Assembly (NCBI GenBank): GCA_965153355.1
Contig: OZ231126.1
Coordinates: forward strand, 67,332,001 to 67,396,000
Direction: 5' to 3'
Source: Flaccisagitta enflata
Lineage: Eukaryota > Chaetognatha > Sagittoidea > Aphragmophora
DNA: 64,000 nt
The position numbers and the translations under genes are program-made. A model generated the notes under the pieces. The model was not told the origin of the DNA. It made no database searches and saw nothing but the letters and a program-made list of their open reading frames with translations. Shown piece after piece: positions 1-15,058 of this stretch (its first letter is position 1; every line of letters begins with the position of its first letter).

Positions 1-90
1 CAAATGGCGTATGTAATGGTAATGACGAAAGGACATGATGTCTTTTCGCGACACTTGTCCAAAACTGAGAAAAAAGAGAAGATGAGGAGA

Positions 91-300
91 ACAAGGCCGG
101 ATACACGGCCACCAGTTGCGGACGGGTGGGCAGGGGCGGATATGCACCTTTTCCCACTTTTCGACTCATGCTCACGGACCAATAGACGGACCGACGGACG
201 GACCGACGGACAGACCGACGGACAGACCGACGGACGGACCGACGGACGGACCGACGGACGGACAATGCGTCTTACAGAGTTGCGTGTCCGAAACTAAAAA
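91..300 (+). mobile_element. HE1 element, reference copy
   Basis: This is the first of a family of short dispersed elements that I call HE1. In order it shows: A-rich flank and CAAGG; a 5' hairpin (95-110, GGCCG/CGGCC); a left arm GTTGCGGAC at about 116; a conserved segment GGGTGGGCAGGGGC; a short body; a tandem block of GACGGACC-type octamers (181-262); the phrase CTTACAGAGT; and a 3' end in which GTTGCG and GTCCGAAAC can pair, followed by CTAAAAA. No open reading frame is plausible. It reads as a non-autonomous transposon of the hairpin-ended (Helentron/HINE-like) kind. That class is inferred from layout, not homology. Confidence 0.75.
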
Positions 301-660
301 GAGAAGAAGACGACAAAACAAGAATAGGAGGAAATGATCGAGTGAAAAGATAACGCGATAATGCTCATAAAATCGACAGATAAATCTCGTTCAGATGAGT
401 GACTTTGTCTTATCCTCGTCTAATCTTTCTAACACCAACTCCCGCCATCATTCTCCTCCATCCCTTGGCCCCGCCCCCTTCCCATTGTTGATATCCCAAC
501 CCTGTCCACCCCCCCCCCACCCCACCTCCGAAATTGACGCACGTGGCATCGAAAAAAGAATTCATAGCTCACGAATGATCGCATGAAGAGTTGCACGCAA
601 ATATCACTCTCGATATATAGATGAATTCACATGTGAGATAGACTTTTGAGCGTGTGTACG
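301..660. other. Unannotated spacer
   Basis: A-rich, then C-rich unique-looking sequence (poly-C run near 510). I see no gene, TIR or structured repeat in it. Confidence 0.5.
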
Positions 661-3160
<2,500 letters not shown>

Positions 3161-3231
3161 GAATTGGAGATTCCATCGCGCAAAAGAACTGCCGCCGGGA
3201 AGTGATGACTCATAGACATATGTCGATATGA

Positions 3232-3505
3232 CGAGGAAGAGAAGAGGAAGAGGAGGAAGAAGAAGAGGAAGAGGAGGAAGAAGAAGAGGAGGAGGCGAAA
3301 AAAACGGAGGAAGTAGAAGGGCTTGGAAAGGAAAAAAAAGAGGAAGAATAGAGGAAGAAGAAGAAGAGGAAGAGGAAGAAGAAGAAGAAGAAGAAGAAAA
3401 AGAAAAAGAAAAAGAAAAAGAAAAAGAAAAAGAAAAAGAAAAAGAAGAAGAAGAAGAAGAAGAAGAAGAAGACGAAGAAGAAGAAGAAGAAGAAGAGAGA
3501 GAAAA
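3232..3505 (+). repeat. (GAA)n / (GGA)n microsatellite
   Basis: GAA, GGA and GAAAAA tracts. Its right part is also the start of the 4-kb duplicated unit. Confidence 0.92.
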
Positions 3506-3839
3506 ACTATTATAGAATTGGAACCGACCATGAAGGTAGGGGAGGAATCACCAAAGCCTGAGGGAGGCCTGAGGGAAAAATATTCATTCCACAAGGACCA
3601 CCGATAGCTCTAATTGTGGAGGGACCCATACTTTACCACTTTACCACCATAAACCGACCAAAAATTCACTAAAAATGCCGGCTTGTGAGGCATATATATA
3701 TGTACCAAGCAATGCAGCATTTTTAGCAAAAATACCTCTTTTTGAAAGCAGTTTCTGATTAAAAGAATTCTTCTCCTGTAAAAGAAATGTTGGAAATGAT
3801 TGAGTTAGAGTGATATTTGAGAGTTTAATGTCAAAATTG

Positions 3840-4440
3840 TGATAATGGGGAAGAGAGCCCTTGCAGGGACCCTTGGGGGCCCTCCAGGGGCTCTCAAAGG
3901 GGCTCAAAATAGCAAAAACAGATGAAAATCACAAAAATCATGATTTTCATTACTGTTGAGAATGCTTCGTTGTCATTTGAGGAGTAAATTTGCTCAACAT
4001 ACGTTTATTTGGTATGAAGAAACAAAAACAAATGCAGCAAGCCCTTGGGGACTCCATTAAGGGGACCCCACAGGCTCAAAAGAGCCAAACTGACACCCGA
4101 AAAGGTCAAAATGACCAAAATCATGATATTTTGAAGTAGTTTCTGCTCCATTGATCCTACAGGATTGAATTTGATGACAACTGGTATTTGCTCCTAGAAA
4201 CCTCATGCAGGGGGCCCTAGGGCTCAAATATGGACATTAGCTCAAATAAGCCAATTTGATACTATCAAAACTGCTGAAAATGACAAAAATCATGAATTTT
4301 TGGTAGATGTTAATGCTTTAGTGTTATACCTGGAGTAAATTTGCTATCAAGATACTGGTATCAGATATTCGGGGAATAGAAACAAAGTAAAAGGGCTCCC
4401 GGGGGCCCCATCCAGAGGGCCCTGAGGGTTTGAAAAATTG
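3840..4440 (+). repeat. Diverged ~180-bp tandem repeats rich in GGGGCCC
   Basis: Four units begin near 3862, 4036, 4208 and 4388. Each pairs a GGG-CCCTTGGGGGCCC-AGGGG box with a downstream AAAATNACAAAAATCATGATTTT-like box. Spacing is about 170-185 bp. Confidence 0.7.
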
Positions 4441-4503
4441 AAATGGACTCTACTCAATTTGCAGATCATTCTAATAGCAGAGAAAAATAAGCCGCCAAAT
4501 GTA

Positions 4504-4919
4504 CTACGCGACTCAAAAAAAAAGCCGCACCCTATTTTGAGTGGAAGGATAAGAAAAAGTGGATTTGAACATTTTTTTTTAAAGTGATCTGAAAAGATTT
4601 TCAAATTTTCTTTCATTCTAGACCAATCCCAAATCTGTATCTCAAACGGTTTAGGAGCTAAAGCTCGTCCAAATTATCTTCTAATTTATAAAAATGCTCA
4701 TTTTCAATGGGATTGCAAACTGAAAATGGCAATGTTTTTACTCATTCTTATGCCATTTCTAAACGAATAAAGCTAGAATTTCCAGATTGGAGCCAGATGA
4801 AAGATCTTTTCAAGAGCTTTCTAATGGTCTAAGATTTTAATTAGTTATTTTAAAATTCAGAATGGACACTACTCAATTTGCAGATCATCCTAATAGCGGC
4901 TTTTTTTATGAGCCAAGTG
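4504..4919. mobile_element. mariner-like MITE (copy 1, right end damaged)
   Basis: The left TIR CTACGCGACTC is followed by an A-run and GCCGCAC, and sits after TA. The right end (about 4897-4919) is altered relative to the intact copy at 8454-8862. The interior has no transposase frame. Confidence 0.65.
4860..4898 (+). repeat. Conversion-like patch in copy 1
   Basis: About 38 bases here match 4440-4477 (GGACACTACTCAATTTGC...), not the corresponding position of copy 2, where different sequence precedes GTGCGGC. Confidence 0.75.
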
Positions 4920-5042
4920 TATAGCTTGACCAATGCTTTAACTTGTTATCAGTTGATCTACAAATGAAAAGTAGTATAATGATATAAGTAGTATAATAAT
5001 TGAATGATTAATTGGTAATTAAGTGTTTCATTGGTGAGCAAG

Positions 5043-5235
5043 TAATCCACGGTTACAATATTGTTGCAGATGGGTGGGTAGGATCATACAACCCCCCCCA
5101 CACACAGACCTACAATGACAACTGCAGCATCTTAAATGCTCGTTTTAACACAAACTAGATCATCATGGACTGACCAATGGATCAGCAGAATTGATAAAGC
5201 CTCCTAGAGTTGTGAGTAGTGAGTCGGTGACTAAA
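5043..5235 (+). mobile_element. HE1 copy, diverged
   Basis: The 5' hairpin GTAATC-CAC-GGTTAC (one G-T pair) is followed by GTTGCAGATGGGTGGG. Poly-C, a weak GACTGACC block and GTCGGTGACTAAAAA at the end match the HE1 order. Confidence 0.65.
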
Positions 5236-5267
5236 AACGGACCACTGCTCACTTCTTATCAGTGAAC

Positions 5268-5640
<373 letters not shown>

Positions 5641-6232
5641 GTATCGAGAACATATGTAAATTGGCAAGCATTTTCGGTCATATATCTGCTAAAAAAAATT
5701 ATACAAAAATTGGTGAGATTGTGAAACTATATCAAATTTCTGGTCTAGTGCCACCAATGGCATTCTTAAAGCTTTATTGTTTCAGAAATGACAGTCAAGA
5801 CAAGATTGTAACTTAAAATGTAAATGGTCCAAAATAACATTTTATCATGTTTCACCTTTGGAACTCGGACAAGTTTTATTTATCAGTTAGTTTCATGGTG
5901 TTGTAAATATGGATTTAGAAATTATATCTCAAGGTATGAGGAAAGATTGCGTCATCCTTTTTCTAAATATCTCATCAATTGCACATGAAGATGATTTGGG
6001 CAGTTGTTGTTGTTCACAGTTCACATGGTGATGTTTTTCTAATCATTTGAAGATTGAACAGCCTAATTAGGATCTTGCCGATACACTTTTGTTCTGGATA
6101 GTATCATCAATTCACAAAATTACAACTTCGCCATGCTGCCTGATAATGTCATTTCATATTCAATCCATGAGCAGGCTTATGTGTACATATAAAATGGACT
6201 TGGATATCTCCTATTTTCTAGTTTCTCCACTT

Positions 6233-6408
6233 TTTAGTCACGGACTAAAAGAGGCTATGCCTGTTAATCTGTCCATCTGGTAGTCTGTCTGTCCATCCAT
6301 ACTCTGTGTGTGTTGAGGTGAGGGGTGTGGAGAGGGGAAGGAGTGGAGGCAGGGGTAGTACGCTCTTGCCTGCCTGTACACAATTTTGTGACCCTACGTT
6401 ACTTGTTT
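6233..6408 (-). mobile_element. HE1 copy, minus strand
   Basis: It starts with TTTTTAGTCACGGACTAAAAG (3' end in minus orientation) and has TCTGTCCATC tandem sequence. It ends with GTGACCCTACGTTACTTG, whose minus-strand form gives a 5' hairpin GTAAC/GGTCAC of reduced pairing. Confidence 0.72.
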
Positions 6409-6537
6409 TTAGTCGCGGACACGTGACTCCAGAACTTGCCGAGTTGGTCGGTAAGGAACATTTTTGAATTCTGAGCGGTATTTGCATTACTGCTCCTGCC
6501 CATCCATCCGTGACTGGATTGCCGTGTATCTGGCCTT
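6409..6537 (-). mobile_element. HE1 copy, minus strand, abutting the previous one
   Basis: On the minus strand it runs from CAAGGCCAGATACACGGC through left arm GTCACGGAT and GGGCAGGAGCAG to right arm GTCCGCGAC. The only sequence between it and the 6233-6408 copy is a shared A5 tract. Confidence 0.8.
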
Positions 6538-6829
6538 GTTTATTCAACAATCCATAAAGACAACTGTCATAAGTTACGTGTGCACAGTGAAATCAGAATG
6601 TAAATGAATGAATGAATAAACAAATAGATGAGGAGACTTTTCTAGGAAAGATTTTTAAAAACTTTGTAGTGAATGGAACAACCCGCCGACTGACTGACTG
6701 ACCTACCAACCAAAAATTGTCAAATACAGTCGCATAGCATAGAAATAATCAAAATCAATCATTCAAAAAATTAAACAATCAATAGAGCAATCAAAAAAAT
6801 AATGAGGTAACGGATAAAGGTTGATGTAA

Positions 6830-7015
6830 CAAGTGACGTGGGATCACAATATCGTTGCAGACAGGTGGGCGGGGGTGTCCAACCCCCAGCCAATCCCATT
6901 CCCCACCCCTCACACACAAACATACACAAAAAGTATCCAAAACGCTTGTTTTTCCAACAGACCAACGGACCGATGGACAAACAAAGGCCTCTTATAGAGT
7001 TGCGTGTCCGCAACT
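6830..7015 (+). mobile_element. HE1 copy, complete
   Basis: 5' end CAAGTGACG with short hairpin GTGA/TCAC (6833-6847), left arm GTTGCAGAC, GGTGGGCGGGGG, tandem GACCAACGGACC, and 3' hairpin AGTTGCG-TGTC-CGCAACT (6998-7015), then GAAAA. Confidence 0.82.
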
Positions 7016-7078
7016 GAAAATATTGATAGATACATGTAAATTGTGCAATCAAACTATCAAAAATATAAAGATTTTAAT

Positions 7079-7285
7079 CCAAATGGCTTTTTCGAGTCCC
7101 TGGGGCCCCTTGGATGGGGTCCCCAAGGGCCGTTAACCATCATTACTGTTCCCATTAACAAGACATTAGTGTCTTGACAGCAACTTCAATCCTCTGATAA
7201 CAATGAAGCAGAAACAATTCCAAAAATGCATAATCTATGTCAATTTCAGTTTTCTAGTGGTGTCTATTTGTATTCAATTTTTAGA
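7079..7285 (-). repeat. GGGGCCCC-box repeat, minus orientation
   Basis: CCCTGGGGCCCCTTGGATGG followed by ATTACTGTTCCC resembles the ~180-bp units at 3840 in reverse. Its counterpart in copy 2 continues into further units after 11284. Confidence 0.6.
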
Positions 7286-7455
7286 GGAAGATTAGAGGAA
7301 GAAGAAGAAGAAGAATAAGAAGAAGAAGAAGAGGAAGAGGAAGAAGAAGAAGAAGAAGAAAAAGAAAAAGAAAAAGAAAAAGAAAAAGAAAAAGAAGAAG
7401 AAGAAGAAGAAGAAGAAGAAGAAGAAGAAGAAGAAGAAGAAGAAGAGAGAGAAAA
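7286..7455 (+). repeat. (GAA)n microsatellite at the duplication junction
   Basis: GAA/GAAAAA tract. It is the junction between the two 4-kb copies and so the likely recombination site. Confidence 0.93.
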
Positions 7456-7789
7456 ACTATTATAGAATTGGAACCGACCATGAAGGTAGGGGAGGAATCA
7501 CCAAAGCCTGAGGGAGGCCTGAGGGAAAAATATTCATTCCACAAGGACCACCGATAGCTCTAATTGTGGAGGGACCCATACTTTACCACTTTACAACCAT
7601 AAACCGATCAAAAATTCACTAAAAATGCCGGCTTGTGAGGCATATATATATGTACCAAGCAATGCAGCATTTTTAGCAAAAATACCTCTTTTTGAAAGCA
7701 GTTTCTGATTAAAAGAATTCTTCTCCTGTAAAAGAAATGTTGAAAATGATTGAGTTAGAGTGATATTTGAGAGTTTAATGTCAAAATTG

Positions 7790-8390
7790 TGATAATGGGG
7801 AAGAGAGCCCTTGCAGGGACCCTTGGGGGCCCTCCAGGGGCTCTCAAAGGGGCTCAAAATAGCAAAAACAGATGAAAATCACAAAAATCATGATTTTCAT
7901 TACTGTTGAGAATGCTTCGTTGTCATTTGAGGAGTAAATTTGCTCAACATACGTTTATTTGGTATGAAGAAACAAAAACAAATGCAGCAAGCCCTTGGGG
8001 ACTCCATTAAGGGGACCCCACAGGCTCAAAAGAGCCAAACTGACACCCGAAAAGGTCAAAATGACCAAAATCATGATATTTTGAAGTAGTTTCTGCTCCA
8101 TTGATCCTACAGGATTGAATTTGATGACAACTGGTATTTGCTCCTAGAAACCTCATGCAGGGGGCCCTAGGGCTCAAATATGGACATTAGCTCAAATAAG
8201 CCAATTTGATACTATCAAAACCGCTGAAAATGACAAAAATCATGAATTTTTGGTAGATGTTAATGCTTTAGTGTTATACCTGGAGTAAATTTGCTATCAA
8301 GATACTGGTATCAGATATTCGGGGAATAGAAACAAAGTAAAAGGGCTCCCGGGGGCCCCATCCGGAGGGCCCTGAGGGTTTGAAAAATTG
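7790..8390 (+). repeat. Diverged ~180-bp tandem repeats (copy 2)
   Basis: Same four-unit block as at 3840-4440, shifted by about 3950, with only scattered substitutions. Confidence 0.7.
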
Positions 8391-8453
8391 AAATGGACAC
8401 TACTCAATTTGCAGATCATTCTAATAGCAGAGAAAAATAAGCCGCCAAATGTA

Positions 8454-8862
8454 CTACGCGACTCAAAAAAAAAGCCGCACCCTATTTTGAGTGGAAGGAT
8501 AAGAAAAACAAGTGATTTGAACATTTTTTTGTTAAAGTGATTTGAAAGATTTTCAAATTTTCTTTCATTCTAGACCAATCCCAAATCTGTATCTCAAACG
8601 GTTTAGGAGCTAGAGCTTGTCAAAGTTATCTTCTAATTTGCAAAAATGCTCATTTTTCAATGGGATTGCAAACTGAAAATGGCAATGTTTTTACTCATTC
8701 TTATGCCATTTTTAAACGAGTAAAGCTAGAATTTCCAGATTGGAGCTAGATGAAAGATCTTTTCAAGAGCTTTCTAATGGTCTAAGATTTTAATTAGTTA
8801 TTTTGAAATTCAGTATGACAATCTGCCATTTAAAAGTGCGGCTTTTTTTATGAGTCGAGTAG
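8454..8862. mobile_element. mariner-like MITE, complete (409 bp)
   Basis: TA-flanked. The left TIR CTACGCGACTC-A9-GCCGCAC pairs with right GTGCGGCTTTTTTTATGAGTC plus GAGTAG. TA lies at 8452-8453 and 8863-8864. It is too short for a transposase and no frame is seen. TA target use fits the Tc1/mariner superfamily, with the exact family unknown. Confidence 0.8.
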
Positions 8863-8984
8863 TATAGCTTGACCAATGCTTCAACTTGTTATCAGTTGAT
8901 CTACAAATGAAAAGTAGTATAATGATATAAGTAGTATAATAATTGAATGATTAATTGGTAATTAAGTGATTCATTGGTGAGCAA

Positions 8985-9185
8985 GTAACCCACGGTTACA
9001 ATATTGTTGCAGATGGGTGGGTAGGATCATACAACCCCCCCCCCCCACACACAGACCTACAATGACAACTGCAGCATCTTAAATGCTCGTCTTGACACAA
9101 ACTAGGTCATCATGGACTGACGAATGGATCAGCAGAATTGATAAAGCCTCCTAGAGTTGTGAGTAGTGAGTCGGTGACTAAAAAC
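8985..9185 (+). mobile_element. HE1 copy (paralogue of 5043)
   Basis: Here the 5' hairpin is perfect: GTAACC-CAC-GGTTAC (8985-8999). Otherwise as its copy-1 partner. Confidence 0.68.
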
Positions 9186-9213
9186 GGACCACTGCTCACT
9201 TCTTATCAGTGAA

Positions 9214-9640
<427 letters not shown>

Positions 9641-10230
9641 ATCGAGAACATATGTAAATTGGCAAGCATTTTCGGTCATATATCTGCTAAAAAAAATTAT
9701 ACAAAAATTGGTGAGATTGTGAAACTATATCAAATTTCTGATCTAGTGCCACCAATGGCATTCTTAAAGCTTTATTGTTTCAGAAATGACAGTCAAGACA
9801 AGATTGTAACTTAAAATGTAAATGGTCCAAAATAACATTTTATCATGTTTCACCTTTGGAACTCGGACAAGTTTTATTTATCAGTTAGTTTCATGGTGTT
9901 GTAAATATGGATTTAGAAATTATATCTCAAGGTATGAGGAAAGATTGCGTCATCCTTTTTCTAAATATCTCATCAATTGCACATGAAGATGATTTGGGCA
10001 GTTGTTGTTGTTCACAGTTCACATGGTGATGTTTTTCTAATCATTTGAAGATTGAACAGCCTAATTAGGATCTTGCCGATACACTTTTGTTCTGGATAGT
10101 ATCATCAATTCACAAAATTACAACTTCGCCATGCTGCCTGATAATGTCATTTCATATTCAATCCATGAGCAGGCTTATGTGTACATATAAAATGGACTTG
10201 GATATCTCCTATTTTCTAGTTTCTCCACTT

Positions 10231-10534
10231 TTTAGTCACGGACTAAAAGAGGCTATGCCTGTTAATCTGTCCATCTGGTAGTCTGTCTGTCCATCCATAC
10301 TCTGTGTGTGTTGAGGTGAGGGGTGTGGAGAGGGGAAGGAGTGGAGGCAGGGGTTGTACGCTCTTGCCTGCCTGTACACAATTTTGTGACCCTACGTTAC
10401 TTGTTTTTAGTCGCGGACACGTGACTCCAGAACTTGCCGAGTTGGTCGGTAAGGAACATTTTTGAATTCTGAGCGGTATTTGCATTACTGCTCCTGCCCA
10501 TCCATCCGTGACTGGATTGCCGTGTATCTGGCCT
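10231..10534 (-). mobile_element. Two abutting HE1 copies (paralogues of 6233-6537)
   Basis: Duplicate of the back-to-back pair, again joined by the shared TTTTT at about 10406. Confidence 0.78.
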
Positions 10535-10827
10535 TGTTTATTCAACAATCCATAAAGACAACTGTCATAAGTTACGTGTGCACAGTGAAATCAGAATGTA
10601 AATGAATGAATGAATAAACAAATAGATGAGGAGACTTTTCTAGGAAAGATTTTTAAAAACTTTGTAGTGAATGGAACAACCCGCCGACTGACTGACTGAC
10701 CTACCAACCAAAAATTGTCAAATACAGTCGCATAGCATAGAAATAATCAAAATCAATCATTCAAAAAATTAAACAATCAATAGAGCAATCAAAAAAATAA
10801 TGAGGTAACGGATAAAGGTTGATGTAA

Positions 10828-11013
10828 CAAGTGACGTGGGATCACAATATCGTTGCAGACAGGTGGGCGGGGGTGTCCAACCCCCAGCCAATCCCATTCC
10901 CCACCCCTCACACACAAACATACACAAAAAGTATCCAAAACGCTTGTTTTTCCAACAGACCAACGGACCGATGGACAAACAAAGGCCTCATATAGAGTTG
11001 CGTGTCCGCAACT
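10828..11013 (+). mobile_element. HE1 copy (paralogue of 6830)
   Basis: Same as the copy-1 element. One difference by eye is CTCATATAGAG for CTCTTATAGAG just before the 3' hairpin. Confidence 0.82.
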
Positions 11014-11076
11014 GAAAATATTGATAGATACATGTAAATTGTGCAATCAAACTATCAAAAATATAAAGATTTTAAT

Positions 11077-11680
11077 CCAAATGGCTTTTTCGAGTCCCTG
11101 GGGCCCCTTGGATGGGGTCCCCAAGGGCCGTTAACCATCATTACTGTTCCCATTAACAAGACATTAGTGTCTTGACAGCAACTTCAATCCTCTGATAACA
11201 ATGAAGCAGAAACAATTCCAAAAATGCATAATCTATGTCAATTTCAGTTTTCTAGTGGTGTCTATTTGTATTCAATTTTTAGAGCCCATAGGCCCCTGGG
11301 ATAGGGTCCCCAGAGAATCCTTACCTTCGTCACTGCTCCCCCACACCAAATGATAGTATCATGAAAGCAAATTAACTCCTTTATTGAATGATGATGAAAA
11401 AGAAACAACACAATTTTTGAACATTTTGGTCATTTTTTGCTATTTTCGCCATATTGGGTCCCTCTAGGGGCCCCTTACTGGGTCCTCCAGGGGCTCCCGT
11501 CCCCTATATCTTAGTGATCATACTCTACCGTCAAATATCTCTCAAACTAGACTATTCTAAAGGTTTTCTTTAAACCCATTATCAAATTATATAGAAAACT
11601 CAGTGAATACTGTCTTTTTCAACAGTACTTTAATCCCATTAAGCATACCAGAATCACTGATTATGAATATTGGTCAAGAG
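11077..11680 (-). repeat. GGGGCCCC-box repeats, minus orientation
   Basis: Boxes at about 11098, 11290 and 11460, each CCC-GGGGCCCC-like with AT-rich spacers containing TGCTATTTT or ATTACTG. They are 165-195 bp apart and inverted relative to 7790-8390. Confidence 0.6.
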
Positions 11681-12300
<620 letters not shown>

Positions 12301-13316
12301 GAGCAAGAGGACAGAGGCTGATGAGAATAAGGCAAAACAGAGAAACAGAAAGCGTAATTGAGAAACAGTAAAAACGCGATATGAATGGAAGAATTCCACA
12401 TCAAAGGAAATGGACAAGGGAGGAGTCATACGTGATCCACCTTTAATGGATCGAGAGACATATTGAAAGGAGGAGATTTAATAAAACATTGGGTGTACTA
12501 GAACAAGTATTACTATCATCATTAGTCTATTATGGGGGGGGGGGAATGAATTGAGTGTATGTGCCAAATGAGCAATTATACTGCTTTAAAATGGGGGCTG
12601 TGTAACCGTTTTGTTATCGAATGCTAGTAAGTCAAAAGGAAAAAAAGGAAAAAAGAAAGCAAAACTTGGAACGTGGGGAGATTGTAAGTGACGTAGAAAA
12701 AGATGGAAAGAACAAAGTAGGACAAATGACCGATAATCATGAACCAGGGGCTGGGGCAGGGGTTGGGGCAGAAATTGCGAACGCATTCTTGTTATAGAGA
12801 GTTTTAGACACGCTGGCACGCGACCAAAAAATCTCTAGAACCGTCAACAGAATGCGGAGGAAATCTGGGCAATCGGAGGAAAGAGAAAAAATGGAGAAAA
12901 AGAAAACCGGGAGAGAAACGGGAAAAAAGAAAGAAAAAAGTTGAAGGAAAAATGAGAGTCATTTGTGGAGGAGGAGGAGGAGGAGGAGGAGGAGGAGGAG
13001 GAGAAGGAGGTAATTTCAGAGGGAGAAATAAGAGGGCCAGTGCAATATAGTTGTCGTGGTTGTAGGATTGACTGAAAAGAGGGGGGGGGGAGCTCAAGGG
13101 GGGGGGGGGGGATGGAAACAGAGGAAGCAGAGAAGAATGGAGGAGTAAAAAGAATCGTCCTCAGATCAATCCGATACCAACCCAGGATCTACCTACCGAT
13201 AATCTAGCCTTGTAGTAGACAAACTCTTCTTCTTAGCCTGATTGCCCACGACTTTGAATGAGCGTGGTCCAGGCCCTGGACCTGGACTCCAGGATGGATG
13301 GAGCACAGAAAGCTAA
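12301..13316. other. Purine-biased spacer
   Basis: No gene seen. It contains a (GGA)n tract at 12966-13008, a G9 run near 13081 and a G12 run near 13100, which together could form G-quadruplexes. Confidence 0.6.
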
Positions 13317-13458
13317 CAAGTCCGATCGGGCAATGATGCATCCTGACCATATCTTTGCGCGTGATTTCAGAACAGGCGTAACGGACGAAAGGACCGACGG
13401 ACGGACGGACCGACCGACGGATGGACAGACCCTCTTATAGAGATGCGAGGACGCATCT
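13317..13458 (+). mobile_element. HE1 copy, GATGCG stem type
   Basis: Start CAAGTCCGATCGGGC (palindromic 5' hairpin), left arm GATGCATCCT, tandem GGACCGACGGACGG, and 3' hairpin AGATGCG-AGGA-CGCATCT at 13441-13458 then A6. The right arm pairs with the left arm with one mismatch. Confidence 0.8.
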
Positions 13459-13808
13459 AAAAAAGGAAGTGGTGGAGTAGAAAAAAGATGTAAAGAACAA
13501 GAATTGGAAAAAAAAAGCGAGAAAAAAAGACAAGAAAAAAAAAAAGACAGAAAAGAAAACTAAGTAAAGGAAAAGGAAGAAAAAGTGGATCGGTAATGCC
13601 CTAAAGCCTCGCTAACGCCCAAGGGCCTCTCCCTCGCATTAGCTTGACTAGATGCTAGTAGATGCTTGTGCACATAGTCATAGGCGCAGAGAATGTTGGC
13701 TCACAATCTCGTATTTAACTGATTCGAGTCTAAACCTGAGACACCCCTCCCCACAGAAAGCGGAGATCAAATCGCCCATAAAAGAATAATTGTACACAAA
13801 TGAATGTA
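13459..13808. other. Spacer
   Basis: A-rich then mixed unique sequence with no gene or repeat that I can support. Confidence 0.4.
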
Positions 13809-13985
13809 CAGTTGAACCCCGCTCTAACGGACCCGCCTCCAACGGAATTCCGCCTTTAACAGGTGCAAATTCATAGTCCCTTCAAATTATTTTCTTTTAT
13901 TCCTTTGTTGGCAATAACAGAAGTCCGCCTATAACAGAACAAAAATTATTAGTCCCTTGAAATCCGTTAGAGCGAGGTTCAACTG
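13809..13985. mobile_element. pogo/Tigger-like MITE (177 bp)
   Basis: TIR CAGTTGAACCCCGCTCTAAC at the left pairs with GTTAGAGCGAGGTTCAACTG at the right. TA lies directly outside both (13807-13808, 13986-13987). The CAGT-GAACC-CGCT-TAACGGA type of TIR is characteristic of pogo/Tigger-related mariner elements. No coding capacity. Confidence 0.9.
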
Positions 13986-14308
13986 TACGAACGAAATCAT
14001 ACATGAATAACAGGATAACAGCAAAGCGGGATAAAAGGATAACAGCATAACCGGGTAACAGGATATAAAGTAAAATATCAATGACAAGTCAAAAGCCGTG
14101 GCACATGCCCTGATACCTGACGGGAAAAAAAACGCATAACATGAATATTGATCAAGATCAAGAAAAACATGAAAGAAATGAAATAACTGATTAAAGAAAT
14201 AATGATATGGTAATGATACGATAATGAGTACAAGAAATGATGTGAATAAAACAAGAAATGGATCGTGAATGAATGTCTCACGATGATGGAGAAAGATTGA
14301 AAGACTGA

Positions 14309-14579
14309 GGGTGCGTTTCTAGTCAAAGACAATCGCGTTTTGAACCTGCCACTCGGTCGCTCGCTATGTTCGTTCGCTCGCACCGCTCACTCCGCTCATT
14401 CGCTCCACAGCGCTCTGCTTCGCTACGCTCGCTTCGCTACGCTCGCTCCGTTCACGGGCTCGCTCACTCACTTCGCTCACTCCCTCGTGGGACAGTTGAA
14501 ATTCTTGAATATGTGTTCACGCTGTTATCGCGTTTAACGGGTACAAACGCGTTTTTCGTCTTTGACTAGAAACGCCCCC
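14309..14579. mobile_element. PIF/Harbinger-like MITE, copy a
   Basis: TIR GGGTGCGTTTCTAGTCAAAG / CTTTGACTAGAAACGCCCCC, flanked by TGA on both sides (14306-14308, 14580-14582). The interior is rich in GCTCGCTCACTC/GAGCGAG sequence. A 3-bp target duplication and GGG-starting TIRs fit PIF/Harbinger. Related copies lie at 28078, 34181 and 59992. Confidence 0.8.
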
Positions 14580-14679
14580 TGAGAGAAAAAAATGATGGCT
14601 GGTTTTATGAAGATTGATGAATCGGGAATTAATCACAACCATAAACGAACAAATGGGGGAAAGAATAGATCTATGGATG

Positions 14680-14845
14680 CGACGATATCCGGGTGAGGCG
14701 AACCCTCCCCTCCATGGATGTGACAACATCCGAGTGTGGTGATTCACCACTGGTGAACCCTCCCCTCCATGGATGTGACAATATCCGAGTGTGGTTAACC
14801 TTCCCCTCCATGGATACAACGATATCCGAGTGTGGTGAACCCGCC
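14680..14845 (+). repeat. ~55-bp minisatellite
   Basis: Three to four units, each with ATATCCGAGTGTGGT-GAACC and CTCCCCTCCATGGAT. Unit lengths vary because of a small internal inverted pair (GTGATTCACCAC). Confidence 0.8.
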
Positions 14846-14904
14846 TAGCATACGCACTAGGTTTCTAGCAGATGTAAAGGACACTAAGTTATGAAATTAT
14901 CAAG

Positions 14905-15056
14905 TTGACAAACGACAAGAGGTGGCATTGTAGTAGGAGGTAGCATTTGGGCAGGAGCCCAAAACGCCAAAACGCCAAAAAAGCAAATGGCGACCGATGG
15001 ACAAACAGGACAAACCAACCAACACATCGGGTTATAAAGTCGCGTGCACACGACTA
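14905..15056 (+). mobile_element. HE1 copy, 5' end uncertain
   Basis: The 3' end is clear: GTTATAAAGT, hairpin GTCGCGTGCACACGAC, then TAAAAA. Tandem GACCGATGGACAAAC precedes it. The 5' hairpin is not obvious. Confidence 0.6.
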
Positions 15057-15058
15057 AA

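Noticed and set aside
3641-3907. Possible 88-codon gene on minus
   Set aside because: Lies in the diverged ~180-bp repeats and differs in copy 2 without sign of coding constraint. No recognisable motif.
13800-14000. tRNA-like gene (GGTTCAA motif)
   Set aside because: The motif is part of the pogo-like TIR. No cloverleaf can be drawn.
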